This document shows positions 1-10,766 of a stretch of DNA of 64,000 nt, one piece after another. Origin of the DNA: Ampullaceana balthica (Eukaryota > Mollusca > Gastropoda > Lymnaeidae); contig CALYLW010000037.1 in assembly GCA_944989445.1 (NCBI GenBank), forward strand, positions 1,650,501 to 1,714,500, in the 5' to 3' direction. The notes under the pieces are model-generated. The model had not been told where the DNA came from. It searched no databases and was given only the letters and a program-made list of their open reading frames with translations. Positions within the stretch are counted from its first letter, which is position 1, and each line of letters starts with the position of its first letter. A program made the position numbers and the translations under genes.

Positions 1-359
1 GTACACTGGCTGGATAGGGCCCCAGTTTGAATTGCAGCCAGGGGCCCCGTGCAGTCTTAATCCGCCCCTGGTCCCGCTCACATGACTCGGGGATTTTGGG
101 GAGCGTCGTTAGTCCCCCCCCCCGAAAATGCTACTGATGAGTTTTACAAGCATGATAAAGTGTCTAAAAATGATCTGAATATGATTATGTGTATATATTT
201 TAAGTCAAAACGACACGGAATATCCTTTTTCTTTAAAAGGGGAGGGATGAGGGAATCTATTTGATATAATTAAAAACGTTTTAAGTTTGATATAATTGTT
301 CGATTGGTTTTTGGTCAAACGCTCCTGGCCATTCTAATTCTAGTCTTCTAGAATCTAGA

Positions 360-1093
360 TATAAAGATAAATGAGCCCATTTAAAATTAGTCAAGTTCAA
401 GTATTCATTAACTTTATTGAATGCATCAAATTTTTGACATCGCAATTCGAGAGGAGCACAAAATAACTTTTCTTCTTAGCTCAGTTTTTAAGGCATTAAT
501 CATATATATATTTACCCTCAATTATGTATGACTGACTCACTTTGGCTTAACGCGAAAGGACATCACTCTGCATTTTTAAAAATTGAAAATATAGACTTAA
601 AAATCATAAACATTTTGGTTTCCAGATTAACATTAAACACCCTCCACACTTTTATTAATTGAACAATTTCATGCGCACGCTCGAAAAGAGTTATTTTTTT
701 GTGCAATAATTTAGTGCGCTGCTTTCTAAATTTTCTCGCCGAAAAAATATATTATATTGCGTCATTGTTTTAGCTCATATTTTAATTTTGGAAAAGGGAA
801 CGATGTAAAAAGATGATTTGAGGATTGTTAATAATATAATATTTGTGTACATTTCAGGAAGTTTAATATTTCGTATTTATCAAACAAGGATAAGTTACTT
901 GGGCTTTTGACAACAACAAGTGTGGGCGCCGTAGGTGCCCTACAGCCCCTCTTATAAACTATTTTGTATACATTTCAGGAAGTTTAATATTACGTATTTA
1001 TATTATCATACAAGGATAAGTTAGTTGTGCTTTTGAAAAAGGTGAGCGCCGTAGGTGCCCTAAGAAAATCTGGCGCCGCAGCACAACCTAGTT
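360..1093 (+). mobile_element. Degenerate Helitron remnant related to 36243-38856
   Basis: Units at 852-960 and 970-1075 repeat GGAAGTTTAATATT(T/A)CG, then AAGGATAAGTTA and GGCGCCGTAGGTGCCCTA. All are also found at the 3' end of the Helitron at 36243. The segment closes with GCGCCGCAGCACAACCTAG|T, a plausible CTAG|T terminus at 1093. A TCTAGATATAAAG near 354-360 could be the 5' end, but this is uncertain. Confidence 0.45.
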
Positions 1094-1765
1094 TTAAATA
1101 TCACAGAAAGGATACTTGATACAGACAAATCATGTGGACTAAGATTATTGTCACTCGTGTCAATATAAATGAAAGTAGGGTAGATTTAGATGTCTTCGTA
1201 TAGTACGTAGGTAAGAAATCATCATAGTTGTCAATTTTTTTTTAAAAATGCATTTTCTGGAAGGAACCGGTTCAATAATGGGCATATGTTCCAAGCGTAC
1301 ACGTACACATGACGTATTGTAATATATCTAGTAGTGGATGTTATATGTCGCAAATGATTCTGCATTACCCCCAAGAATTCCCTTTTTGACCTCAGATGAG
1401 TTTATTTACCTCTGTTCGCCGACCTCTTTCTTACGGGATGCCCGTCAGTCAATTGAGGGATTTTTTAAAAATACATTTTAAAAGTGTTATTTTAAAAAAA
1501 AATTTTTCTAAACAAAGACGTTAACCGTGATGATTAATAGTCAATGTTTAATTTGTATGCATTAAAATAAAATATAATCTAAGGATGTTAACACAGTTCG
1601 TTTTCTGAAGGCCGGTTAAACGTTTATTTAAAAAAAGCTTCACGCGGGCTACGATATTACAATGTAGATCTTCACCAAATAAATAATAAATACTTAAATG
1701 ACAATAAAAGTGATTTGTAACATACTTATTTACAAATAGAGAATAAACTTTTTTTTGTCAAAGAT

Positions 1766-1880
1766 TCGTGACGTACTTTTAGAGGGGGGGGGTCTAAGTT
1801 TTTGTGACGACGCGTGACGAGGGGGAGGGAGGGGGTAAAAAATCGGCCAAAATCGCGTGATGTCATTTATGGACGGCCCC
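1766..1880. mobile_element. Foldback MITE, family C, copy 1 (partial)
   Basis: A right-hand part ending GTCATTTATGGACGGCCCC, with GACGTACTTTTAGAGGGGG 5' of it. The left terminus is missing. Confidence 0.6.
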
Positions 1881-2638
1881 TATGGCCCTATGGCTGTGAC
1901 TGTTTCAATAATAATTTTGCATTGTTCTTGTGTTTCAAATGAACATTTAGGATTGAAAATATGATTGTGGGAGAATTTATTTGACAAATAATGGAGATTT
2001 TATTTTAAAATATGGTGGGAGATAGTTTCTCCTCCCCCACAGAATTGGGAGAATCTGTATGGGGGGAGATTTAATTTGAGACACCGGAAGTTTATTTTCT
2101 TGACGGTTCATTTTTTTGTTTTCATTAGATACATTTTGCAGGAATTCTCCTCGGTTTGTATCTATATTAGTTACATTTACAACAATTTGCTTGATATAAT
2201 CTCGATTTAAGTTAAAGAACTTAAACTACAATTTTATTTAATAAACGCTGTAACCATGTAACATTCAAAGACATAAATCATAAAAAATATTAAGTAAGTA
2301 AGTTTGTCAGTGAGTAACTTGTTCGGACATGTTATTACTAGTTACTAGTATTAGTTATGATTATTTTATTATTAATATTATCAATAAATCATTACATTAT
2401 AATAAACAATAACTATGACTGTGATATGAATAAATGGTTGTTGATTTATTTATTGTCATGAGTTTAAAGTACTATTATAGTATGAGTATGAGGTTGAAGA
2501 TGCCTGCGCCTAGTCTACTCAGACATACTACGACTACTAATACTAGTCAAACTCATTACAAAATAATTTAAAATATGTCATTTTAAAAATAATTTTGTGG
2601 CAAACCATAAGACTATTAAGACCTAATCAAGACAATTA
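1881..2638. other. AT-rich DNA upstream of CBY1
   Basis: I see no gene here. The CBY1 promoter and any leader exon may lie here but cannot be placed. Confidence 0.3.
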
Positions 2639-2646
2639 AATATAAC

Positions 2647-2793
2647 CAGTGCTTTTTTTCCCGGGATGGCATTCCGGTACTTTTTTTCCACATACTCATT
2701 TTTATTACTGCCTGGAATTTCGGAATGCTTTTTCAAGTTGCGTTCCGGTACCTTTTTTCATGCGTTCCGGCACCTTTAAAAAAAAAGGCACTG
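2647..2793. mobile_element. hAT MITE, 147 bp
   Basis: The ends CAGTGCTTTTTTTC and AAAAAAAAAGGCACTG are flanked by perfect 8-bp copies of AATATAAC (2639-2646 and 2794-2801). CATTCCGGTAC / GTTCCGGTACC motifs repeat inside. It ends just 86 bp before the CBY1 start codon. Confidence 0.9.
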
Positions 2794-2860
2794 AATATAA
2801 CTGTATATAAATTTCAATGACTCAATGTTTGATTTGTTTTAAAGAAAGGTTTATTATTAT

Positions 2861-2879
2861 TTATATTCAACAGTCAATC
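2861..2879 (+). promoter_or_regulatory. Splice acceptor just upstream of the CBY1 start codon
   Basis: A pyrimidine/AT-rich tract ends in CAG at 2871-2873, six bases before the CBY1 ATG at 2880. It implies a non-coding leader exon further upstream, or a spliced-leader trans-splice site. It also argues against the in-frame Met at 2817 as the real start. No upstream exon was identified. Confidence 0.5.
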
Positions 2880-5800
2880 ATGCCACTTGGTCTATTCGGA
2901 AATAAATTCTCCCCTAAAAAAACACCACCAAGAAGAGCCCAGTCCTTGTCTAACCTTCATTTGGATGCCTCAGAGTCAAAAGCAGAGTTTGGTCTTGATT
3001 ATGGGGCTGTTAAAGTCAGCTTAGGCGGCAACGAAGTTGCATTTGAAAATGGCATGTGGATAAATGGTAAGTTTTTTTCCGATCTGATTACAAAATATTT
3101 TGTTTTTCCACTCCTGACCATCATATAGTAGTTTTTATTTTGTTGTTGTCCAGACCAATTATCACCCTGCCCTTATCACTATCTTGTACCTATTGCTTAA
3201 GTATGTAAAATACTTTATGAAACATGTCATATAATTGAAAATAATATTTTTATCAGTTATAATTTTCATTCTTAACCCTAGAACTGTCCAAACGGCCGAT
3301 GGTCGGCCATTATCCCCCGTTGTGTGGTGTCCCGGCCGATATAAACTGCCGTTAGTAAAACCGTCATTAAAAATGTGAATTATTTTATTTACGTTTATTA
3401 AGGGGAGATCACTGTTAATAAATAAATTTTCATCCTGTTTCCTCATGTGGTTGTTTTTACAAAGTGTGCTTATCGAGTGTTATTTTGTGAGTAAAGCCGA
3501 GTGACAATTTTCTGAATTTTTTTTTGACTACCAAAATGTCTGGCACTGGATCGGAAAATTAACATTAAATATCTTTATTTAATTTATTTTAATTGGAGAC
3601 CATTTAAAATAATAATTTCATGGACTTTCCAAAACTAAGTGATGATAGTGCTAGTAGCAGTGAGGACGACATAAGAGTCAAACATTGACGAAATTAGCAC
3701 TGCACCTCTCTGTCATAGTGATGTGATTTTACTGACAAATTTGTTTGGGAGTGCATTGATATAGAGCAGAACAGACTCAGAATAGATCCTAATTTTACTG
3801 TCAGAAATCCTGTTTGCTGTCAGAATATAAATTTTGAAATGTGTTTAGAGCCTATTAATTTTTAAATTTTAATTTATGATGATGAACTATTAACAGTCTC
3901 AAAGTTAAATGTCGGTGAAAGTGAAAGCAAATTCTGACAAAAGGTTCAACAACCTGGGATTCAATGTCTTGCTATACACAGATACCTCTGTGCATCAGCT
4001 GTTGTTATTGAAAGCAAGAAGGACTGCTTTGTTTGTAGTGACAGAAGAAAAGACAAAAAAAGTTGAAAGGGCAGAGAACAGAAATGACACTGGTGTCCTG
4101 GTTGCAAAGTTGGGTGCCACAAGCATTGCGAGCCTCACTTCATTCATCAGACCGACCAGGGTCTTAGTCAGAAAAGAAAAATAATCAAAGACATTCATGT
4201 TTGTGGTCTTTGTTTTCACAAATATTATTGTAATAAAACATTGTTTGCATTAATAGAAAAGGAATTTGTTAAGTCAGTTTAAGTTAAATGATCAATGTGA
4301 TATTTCCCTTTTCTTGTTTTTTGGAGTGACCGAAATTTGAAGGTTATAAAGAAAAAAATTCACCAAAATTACATTTGTCAAACAAATGACATATAACTAT
4401 ACATTTTCTGAAAGAGTATTGCTTCTAGTATCTGAAAATCTTGGTTTTATGACAGTTTGAACAAGTTATAGAGTGTGAGGGTGGTTTGAATGCAGAAGAT
4501 GAGTAGTAAAAGTTTACTCACGCTGTGAAGGTCAAGGTCAATGTCAACATACATAATATAAAAACAAATTATTTATATACCATAAGTAACCTCATCCAAT
4601 GTACTTTTAGAAAATGTATACACGTTAGGGTCTCTGAGTTCATTTAGTATGGGATTTTGTCATTTTCAATAAGCCTATGAAAAAAGCTAAAATGGCAGGA
4701 CGCTACAGAAAAATTGACTGGACAGTTCTAGGGTTTAAAATTTTTTTTTATGTGATTGTTAAGATTGGGGTTGTGCGCTGCTGTTGCATGTATGTATCAG
4801 ATTTGGGGGGGGGGCTTGGGAGGGAGGTTATATCAAAAAAGGCTTTAACTACCAGTGCTGGCTCAAGGCAGGTATGATGCGTGATCATTGCAGAAAGAAA
4901 CATTTTTCTGAACTTTTCCCATGATTTTGCAATAATCAGTAAATGAAATAAAATTTAATAAATAAAACACCATCAATAATGGGAAATTTATGAAAAGGTT
5001 TTTAAAAAAGTGACTTTTCTCAAGATCTTGTAAAAAATATTTTTTTTTAAAAATCTATGATGTTAATTACATATCACTATCTTGCTTTGATTTTATTTTT
5101 TCCATTTATGTTTTCATGGAACTCATTTTTACAGATGTAATCTAATGGTACATTAAACATGACATTTTCAGAAACAGCTGGGGGTGCTGCAAGCCATAAA
5201 GAAGTGACAAAGTTGAGAAAAGCAAATCAAACTTTGCATGAAGAAAATAATTTGCTAAAATTAAAAATTGACATTCTCTTAGACATGGTAAAGTTGAACC
5301 TTTGTTGTTTTTTTTTATCGAATCCTTAAAATTTAAAACATGCAATTCTAAAATATGTTTTATTACAGTAAATTATCTTCATATATATCAATATATTTAT
5401 GAGTATCTGCCTTAAGTGATTAAGTATGTATGTCCTACTTGCAAAAAATGTCATCAATTCATCTCATTCTCATGCTTTTCTTTTGTTGGTTTCAGTTGTA
5501 TCTTGTCAATCTTGTCATTTGGATGAATGCCTCTAACTCACGTCTCCAGATATTTAATAGCCTTTATACATTTCTGGCTTCCCCTTTTCTAAAGGGCCAA
5601 TTATGAGTTTTGTCTCATTGTGCTTCCTGGCAGTTTATGATAAGTCTTTCATATCCACCTAAATCTTTTATTCGTGATGTCTCAGCTATTGACTGAATAT
5701 TTCATCTGTAGTAAGTCTTTGTTGTTGATTATGTTTGGCCATTTTATGTTCTGGATATATCTTGAAGTAGGAATGATTGAATGTTTATGTTGAAAATTGT

Positions 5801-7074
5801 AGACAGAAAATCTTTGATTAGCATGCTTTCCCATTCTCTGCCTCAGATCAACTATTAATATCAATTTTACTATTCAAGACACTGAAGTTCTCCATCTCTG
5901 CTTAGATGTGTTCTTGGATTGTTTATGACATTTGTATTGCATCTTTTTCAATTTTAGATTGATCTGTTCTAAAATAATGATTTATAATGGCTTCATTTAT
6001 TTTTCTTCCTACATTCACTGATGGCTTTGGGACTGAACTGCTAACTTATCTGGAGTAGTAGGTCATTCAGATGTCAAATGTATCCTGTTCCTGATTTTGT
6101 GTGTGGATACTTTCCTTATTAATCATTCATTGACAATGAGGAGACAGAAGGGGGCAAAAGACATCTTTTCTGTATCCTATTTTTTCTTTGAAAGCATTTG
6201 TACTATCCACTTGGCATTCCTTCATATTGTATGGCATCTTTCCGCCTGCGAGAGATGATAGATTTATCTTTGATTGCAGCTCTGGGTGTGGCGGATGAGA
6301 GCAATCCTCGGGTGGCAGTCTCTTCTGCATGTCACACACAAATTTGATGGGGCAGTGTTGCCTGGGCTTCCTCCTCACTCTTTTTTCAGCTATTTCCACC
6401 CAGATTTTTTCCTCCACTCCTAGTGATTCTTCCTTAACAATTGCCCGCCATGTTGACCTATTCTCTGCTAGGTCCTGCCGGTTTTGGATGTCATTCTTTG
6501 CCGTTTTCATGTCTCTTCTGCATGTGTCTGCGTATTTGACACCTGGCTGACCAACTGACCTTTTCCCTGTCCCCAGCTTGCTGTATAGCATTATATTCCT
6601 TCATATAAGTTTATTTAACTTCTAACTAGTTTTTCTATAATGGGTAATACATAATGCTACAGGTCTGCCAGTCCAAGCTGTCAATGAAGATTATAATGGA
6701 GGGAATTTCATCCAAATGACAGTTTGCAATTTGATCTGAACATGAGGTTTCAGATGAAGCCATCCTGTTGATCTCAGCTTTGTCAACCTGAGATTTTATT
6801 TCTTTTGAAAATAACTAATGAAGATCTTTCCTAGTATTAGCAGCAGTGTATTTCTCTATTATTTGGTGTATCTATTTAAGAGGTATCCACCAATCTTAGT
6901 TTGCTCTCTCTTCTTTACATATCTTTTGAATTAGATAGTGTTACATGCTAACTGTTTAAATGTCAAAATTATTTCCTTCTCTTTCAGCTTGCTGAAACAT
7001 CTGCTGTATCACATTTTCATGAAAATGAAGTCAAGCAATTGCGAGAAACAAGGCAAGCAGCAAAAAAGAGATAA
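2880..7074 (+). CDS. CBY1: Chibby homolog (CBY1), 3 coding exons
   Basis: Chibby is a small coiled-coil protein of the centriole distal end and ciliary base that also binds beta-catenin and limits Wnt output (family knowledge). Coding exons are 2880-3066, 5172-5287 and 6988-7074, all with GT/AG introns. The summed length is 390 nt, giving 129 residues against 126 in human. The N-terminus MPLGLFGNKFSPKKTPPRR followed by SLSNLH matches the family signature, including the basic SPKKTPPR stretch. Exon 1 ends with the FENGMWI motif. Exon 2 encodes the leucine-rich coiled-coil core (KLRKANQTLHEENNLLKLKI, DILLDM). Exon 3 gives the basic tail ending RQAAKKR. I chose the Met at 2880 because the family begins there; an upstream in-frame Met lies before a splice acceptor (AG at 2872-2873). 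Intron 1 holds a decayed piggyBac and intron 2 a LINE fragment. Confidence is high. Confidence 0.95.
3067..5171 (+). other. CBY1 intron 1
   Basis: The donor is GTAAGT and the acceptor TTTTCAG; the intron splits a codon after its first base. It is largely filled by a decayed piggyBac-like element (3276-4733). A poly-G run lies near 4806. I see no other gene in it. Confidence 0.85.
3276..4733 (+). mobile_element. Degenerate piggyBac-like DNA transposon
   Basis: The left end begins CCCTAGAACTGTCC directly after a TTAA (3272-3275). The right end shows the inverted copy ending CTAGGG at 4733, followed by T and then TTAA (4735-4738). This is the TTAA target and CCC..GGG terminus pattern of piggyBac. 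Inside, near 3620-3690, an acidic Ser/Asp-rich start resembles piggyBac N-termini. Around 4020-4180 a Cys/His-rich tail reads CxxC...WCPGC...CHKHC, like the C-terminal cysteine-rich domain of piggyBac transposases, but with two in-frame stops. The core catalytic domain is missing, so it is an inactive, internally deleted copy. Confidence 0.75.
5288..6987 (+). other. CBY1 intron 2
   Basis: The donor is GTAAAG and the acceptor CTCTTTCAG. It contains an antisense LINE-like fragment at about 6127-6960. The remainder, 5290-6100, is AT-rich and unrecognised. Confidence 0.8.
6127..6591 (-). pseudogene. LINE reverse-transcriptase C-terminal fragment (154-residue open frame)
   Basis: The open frame begins with a pattern common after the RT domain of non-LTR retrotransposons: GKRSVGQPGVKYADTCRRDM, then LAENRSTWRAIV. 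The family consensus is roughly GxRxVGRPxLRYKDVCKRDLK...LAxDRxxWR. Sequence upstream on the same strand (6600-6800) continues with RMASSET-like residues but contains stops. The rest of the element is not intact here. Placement antisense inside CBY1 intron 2 suggests an old insertion. Family assignment within LINEs is not possible by eye. Confidence 0.6.
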
Positions 7075-9516
7075 ATAAATGGTCTTAATTAAGCATTTAA
7101 TCATTTAAATCAGTTTTCTGATAGCATTGGAAGGATTTAATTTTGTAAATAGCAAAACTATTAACATTTTAGTTTATACAGCACTATGCCCATTAATTTG
7201 ACTCATTTTTAAAAATGATTGCTAACTTTTTGAGGGATAATTAAAACTATTGAGTGAAGGTGGGTGTTTCCACTTTTATTGAGAAATTGAGCTGAATTAA
7301 GAATGCTCATTTCAACTTTATAGCATACAAAAATCTGCAGACCTTCTCATAACTTGCAACAAGAAAATCAGGGTATTTCTGTCACAAGGAAAAATAATAG
7401 AAGCAGTTTTCTAAGCACAGATCAAAGTTGTTGCCAACACAAACCTAAAACAAAATGCAGCAGCACTCACAACCTCTGAACCTTTGATATAATACTTCTA
7501 ATCAGTGATGTGAATACAAGTGAAAGTAATTTTAAAAATGTGACTGTGGGAGTTGCCAATTGTAGGTTAGACAAGAGATGTGTGTAAAGATGGTTATATT
7601 GAATTACATCTGTTTTGCATTGCAGTAAATGAAAGTCTGTTGAAACTTAATTAGAAATTTTTTTAAAATGTTATAGTATATTCAGCTAAAAATTTGAATT
7701 TAAAAAATATAAATAAATACAAATAATTAAATTTAAATGCAAGAGTAACAATTTTTTTTTAAAAACATTCTGCTGGCTTGAATATCTGTGCAATCCACCT
7801 TTATTTTTTTAAATTTCAAAGTTCTTGCATTTATTTGTATTCAAAATTGGAAAGAACACTATACTTTTAGCAAAAACTTAATACATGTAATGACATTATT
7901 TATTTTAAAAGACAACTGAAAATGAAAAGAAAATGCAATGGATTGTAAAATATCTTTGACAATGTAATTTTAATTTTATTATTTTAAAAAAAAATGAAAC
8001 TATGGCTGTTATACTTAAATGATTTAATTCTATGGTTATGTTTTTACTATAAAAAAAAATATGTATAAATGTAAATAAAATATTTTTTAAAAATCAAAGC
8101 TGTATCATCATTGTAATCTTTGTTTGAAAAGGAAATTTAACAAAAATTATGTAGGATAAGGTTTACTTTACTGATTCAAATTTTCTTCATCAAAATAACA
8201 AAAAAAGGTATAGGAACGCATAATTAAAAAGCATAAGGCCAAACAATCCAGGTAGTAATATTTAAATGTCTGTGGAAAAAAGGTGCCGTAACAGGTGCAT
8301 TCTTCTAGAAAAGAAGCAAATTATGTAATAAAGACTCAAGGCATGAATTTAATCAAGTTTTGAATTTATTATCTTATTTCTAAAGGCTATGAATTATTAG
8401 GCTTCACCGATATCTATAGCTTTATGGGAAGATGTCCTGACAATGGAAAACTTATGCATATAATGCTCTTGATTGAACGATAAATGCATGAGGTCATTTC
8501 TACTGTGGATGAGGAGCCTCCTTTCCTTTGAAGTGCTCTGGGCATGGACAGATGTGGACCTCCGCGGTGCAAACTGTGGTCTGGTCTTTCTGGCAGTTTG
8601 TTGGGTGTTGAACCCTAAAACTCATGGTTTGCAAGGCTAGGTCAATATATCAGAATAATGCCTTGGGAAATATTCTGAAACACAGCTGATGGCTGTTTCT
8701 TTGCACAATTACAACCGTTTAGAATTAGATGCATGTCCCACATTTAAATAGAGGTTCTTCCTAGTATATGGGTTGTGGTCTATAAGCATGACTAAAATGG
8801 ACAGGAATGGTCAACAGCTAATATCTAGAATATAGCGATTTGTCGTTGGCTAATCTTTGATCATGACTATGAATATTATGTCCAATAATAATAATAATAA
8901 GTTGCGTAAATTGTAAACATTAACAAAAGCAATTGAAGACGTATTTTGTCAAGGACTGGGGGTACAGAGACAACTTTATGTCACAGTTGAAGTGGCCCAA
9001 AGACTAAGAATAACATAATTTAAAGGGTAAAATAACATGGAGTTAATTAACACTAGCAAAGTTTGATTACAATACAAAAGTAAAAAAATTACAAGCACAA
9101 TTTTTAAAAAAAATTAGTTCTTTAATTGAGTTGAATGTGTCAATATAATGTACAGAAATTATTAAATACAAATAATTCTGTTGTTCATACTGTGAATACC
9201 ATTTTCACCTATGTAGTTATGCAGACTAGTAATTAACCCAGGTCCTAAATTATTATTTCTTGATACAACTCACAGAAACCAACTACAATTATAATCATAT
9301 AATTATGATATAAGGCTCCAATAAGTAACTCTCATTAGACTTCCAAACTGTACATTGCAGGACAACTTTTCTTTTAATCTGAGTTATTTTGAATAAAAAC
9401 TGCAATTTATTTATTCACTACTGAAGCTTAAAATTAAACAATATTAAAGCAATATACCACTGTTTTTTTATTACTGTCTTTGGATGGAGGAAGAAATTTT
9501 GTTTATAAATTACTGT
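7075..9516. other. CBY1 3' UTR and intergenic DNA
   Basis: AATAAA overlaps the CBY1 stop codon (7074-7079) and more AATAAA-like signals occur by 7710 and 8070, so the 3' end cannot be fixed. The rest is AT-rich with a short (AAT)n run near 8884. I recognise no gene. Confidence 0.5.
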
Positions 9517-10088
9517 AAATACTCGTTCTAAAGCCGAACTTTTTTGACAAAATCTAGGGGGAAAAGTTGGGGGGTCGGCTTATGAGCGGGTCATAGGTGA
9601 TTTCTGCATGTACATTGTAGCACATTGAATATTGGCGTGTTACTGTAGATCATCAAGGTCCTTGTCTACATTCTACAAGATTCGACTGCTCTACCAGAAG
9701 CTATGATATATTTTTAAACATCTGCACTTACCTTATTTAATCATTTTATTTATTTTTGTGAATAAATTGTTTTACAAATTTTGTTTTCAACAACAAATTT
9801 TAATGTACGCGCTTTTGCCACTGTTTACCGGAGAATTTTTTTTTAAATACCGGTAACTCTTTCCTAACAAAGAGCACAAAGACGAAGATAGTTAGTACAA
9901 AGTAAACAATCATAATGACAGATTTAGCTTGTAGTTTAAAAAAAAAGTGTACCATTTTGTTTACGCTGTCCTATTATTTTTGGGGGTCGGCTTGGGAGCG
10001 GGTTACACACTTTTAATACTTTTCTCTTCCAAAGGAAGGGGGGGAGGGGGGGGGGCGGCAACGGGCTATAGAACGAGTATATACGGTA
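9517..10088. mobile_element. Foldback MITE, family A (copy 1)
   Basis: The left end reads TACTCGTTCTAAAGCCGA and the right end TATAGAACGAGTATATACGG, an inverted pair. Subterminal sequence, including GGTCGGCTTATGAGCGGGTC, matches the copy at 23691-24212, and the outer sequence is flanked by TA on both sides. There is no coding capacity. It lies between the TOP3A stop codon and CBY1. Confidence 0.7.
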
Positions 10089-10170
10089 AATAAACTAAAA
10101 TAATTTTTAAAATTTAAATGTGAATGATGGCAATTTTTGCTCCATTTTTAAGGTTTAAAAGGTTAACATT

Positions 10171-10202
10171 TTTTTATTTTAAGTTTTATTTTTTTTAATA
10201 AA
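10171..10202 (-). terminator. Candidate TOP3A polyadenylation signals
   Basis: TTTATT on the + strand (10173-10178 and about 10194-10199) reads AATAAA on the coding strand, about 140-165 bases after the TOP3A stop codon. The region is very A/T-rich, so the match is weak evidence. Confidence 0.3.
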
Positions 10203-10335
10203 TAAACTTTAAAATCATGAAATACGATTTTTTTTTCAAAAAGGCCTTTACAATTAAAACATTGACCAATAAAGTGTTTAAGATTGATATCACAGATGTT
10301 CCAGGCCTTAAATGGAGCTTTATATATTATTTTTA

Positions 10336-10766
10336 TCAAATTTCATCACTTCTCTCCGGACATTTGGGTTTCTTGTGACCTGAAAAATATGTTAATCTCA
10401 ATGATTCTTATGAAAATTGAATCAAATGGTGTTTACATTTCTTTGAATGTCCTTATTCATGTAACAAGTATATCTCTAAAAATCTACTGAATCCAAGCAA
10501 AGTATTCAAAATTAACAAAATTAAGTTGGGCAAAAAATTAAAATATAACATAAAAAATGAATAACGCTTTAAAAAACTAAAGCTAACTTTATCAAAAGGG
10601 AAAACCAAAATACCTGGCTTGCCACAGTATCCACAAGTTGGGGGTTTCCTTTGTTTTGGCCCGTCATTGGAAGCTGGTCTTTTTTTGCCAGTGGCAGCTC
10701 CCTTGGGTTGAAATGAGTTAAATGCATTAGTCCCTCCTTGATTTATAAATGTGGGATCACTCGAAC
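10336..10766 (-). CDS. TOP3A: TOP3A exons 29-30: CCHC knuckle and stop
   Basis: Exon 29 (10614-10766) ends with TCGYCGKPG. The 44-nt last exon (10336-10379) supplies [14 protein letters not shown] and TGA. Joined, they give C1091-x2-C1094-x4-H1099-x4-C1104, matching the CCHC knuckle at the human C-terminus. The tiny last exon is easily missed by gene predictors. Confidence 0.9.

Noticed and set aside
2817..2879. Upstream in-frame Met extending CBY1 by 21 residues
   Set aside because: The extension crosses a good splice acceptor (AG at 2872-2873) and adds residues not found in the Chibby family, which starts MP-FG-FSPKKTPPR.
8431..8440. Candidate last exon for TOP3A beginning GHLPIKL
   Set aside because: It lacks the final Cys of the CCHC knuckle. 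The exon at 10336-10379 completes it and lies much closer.
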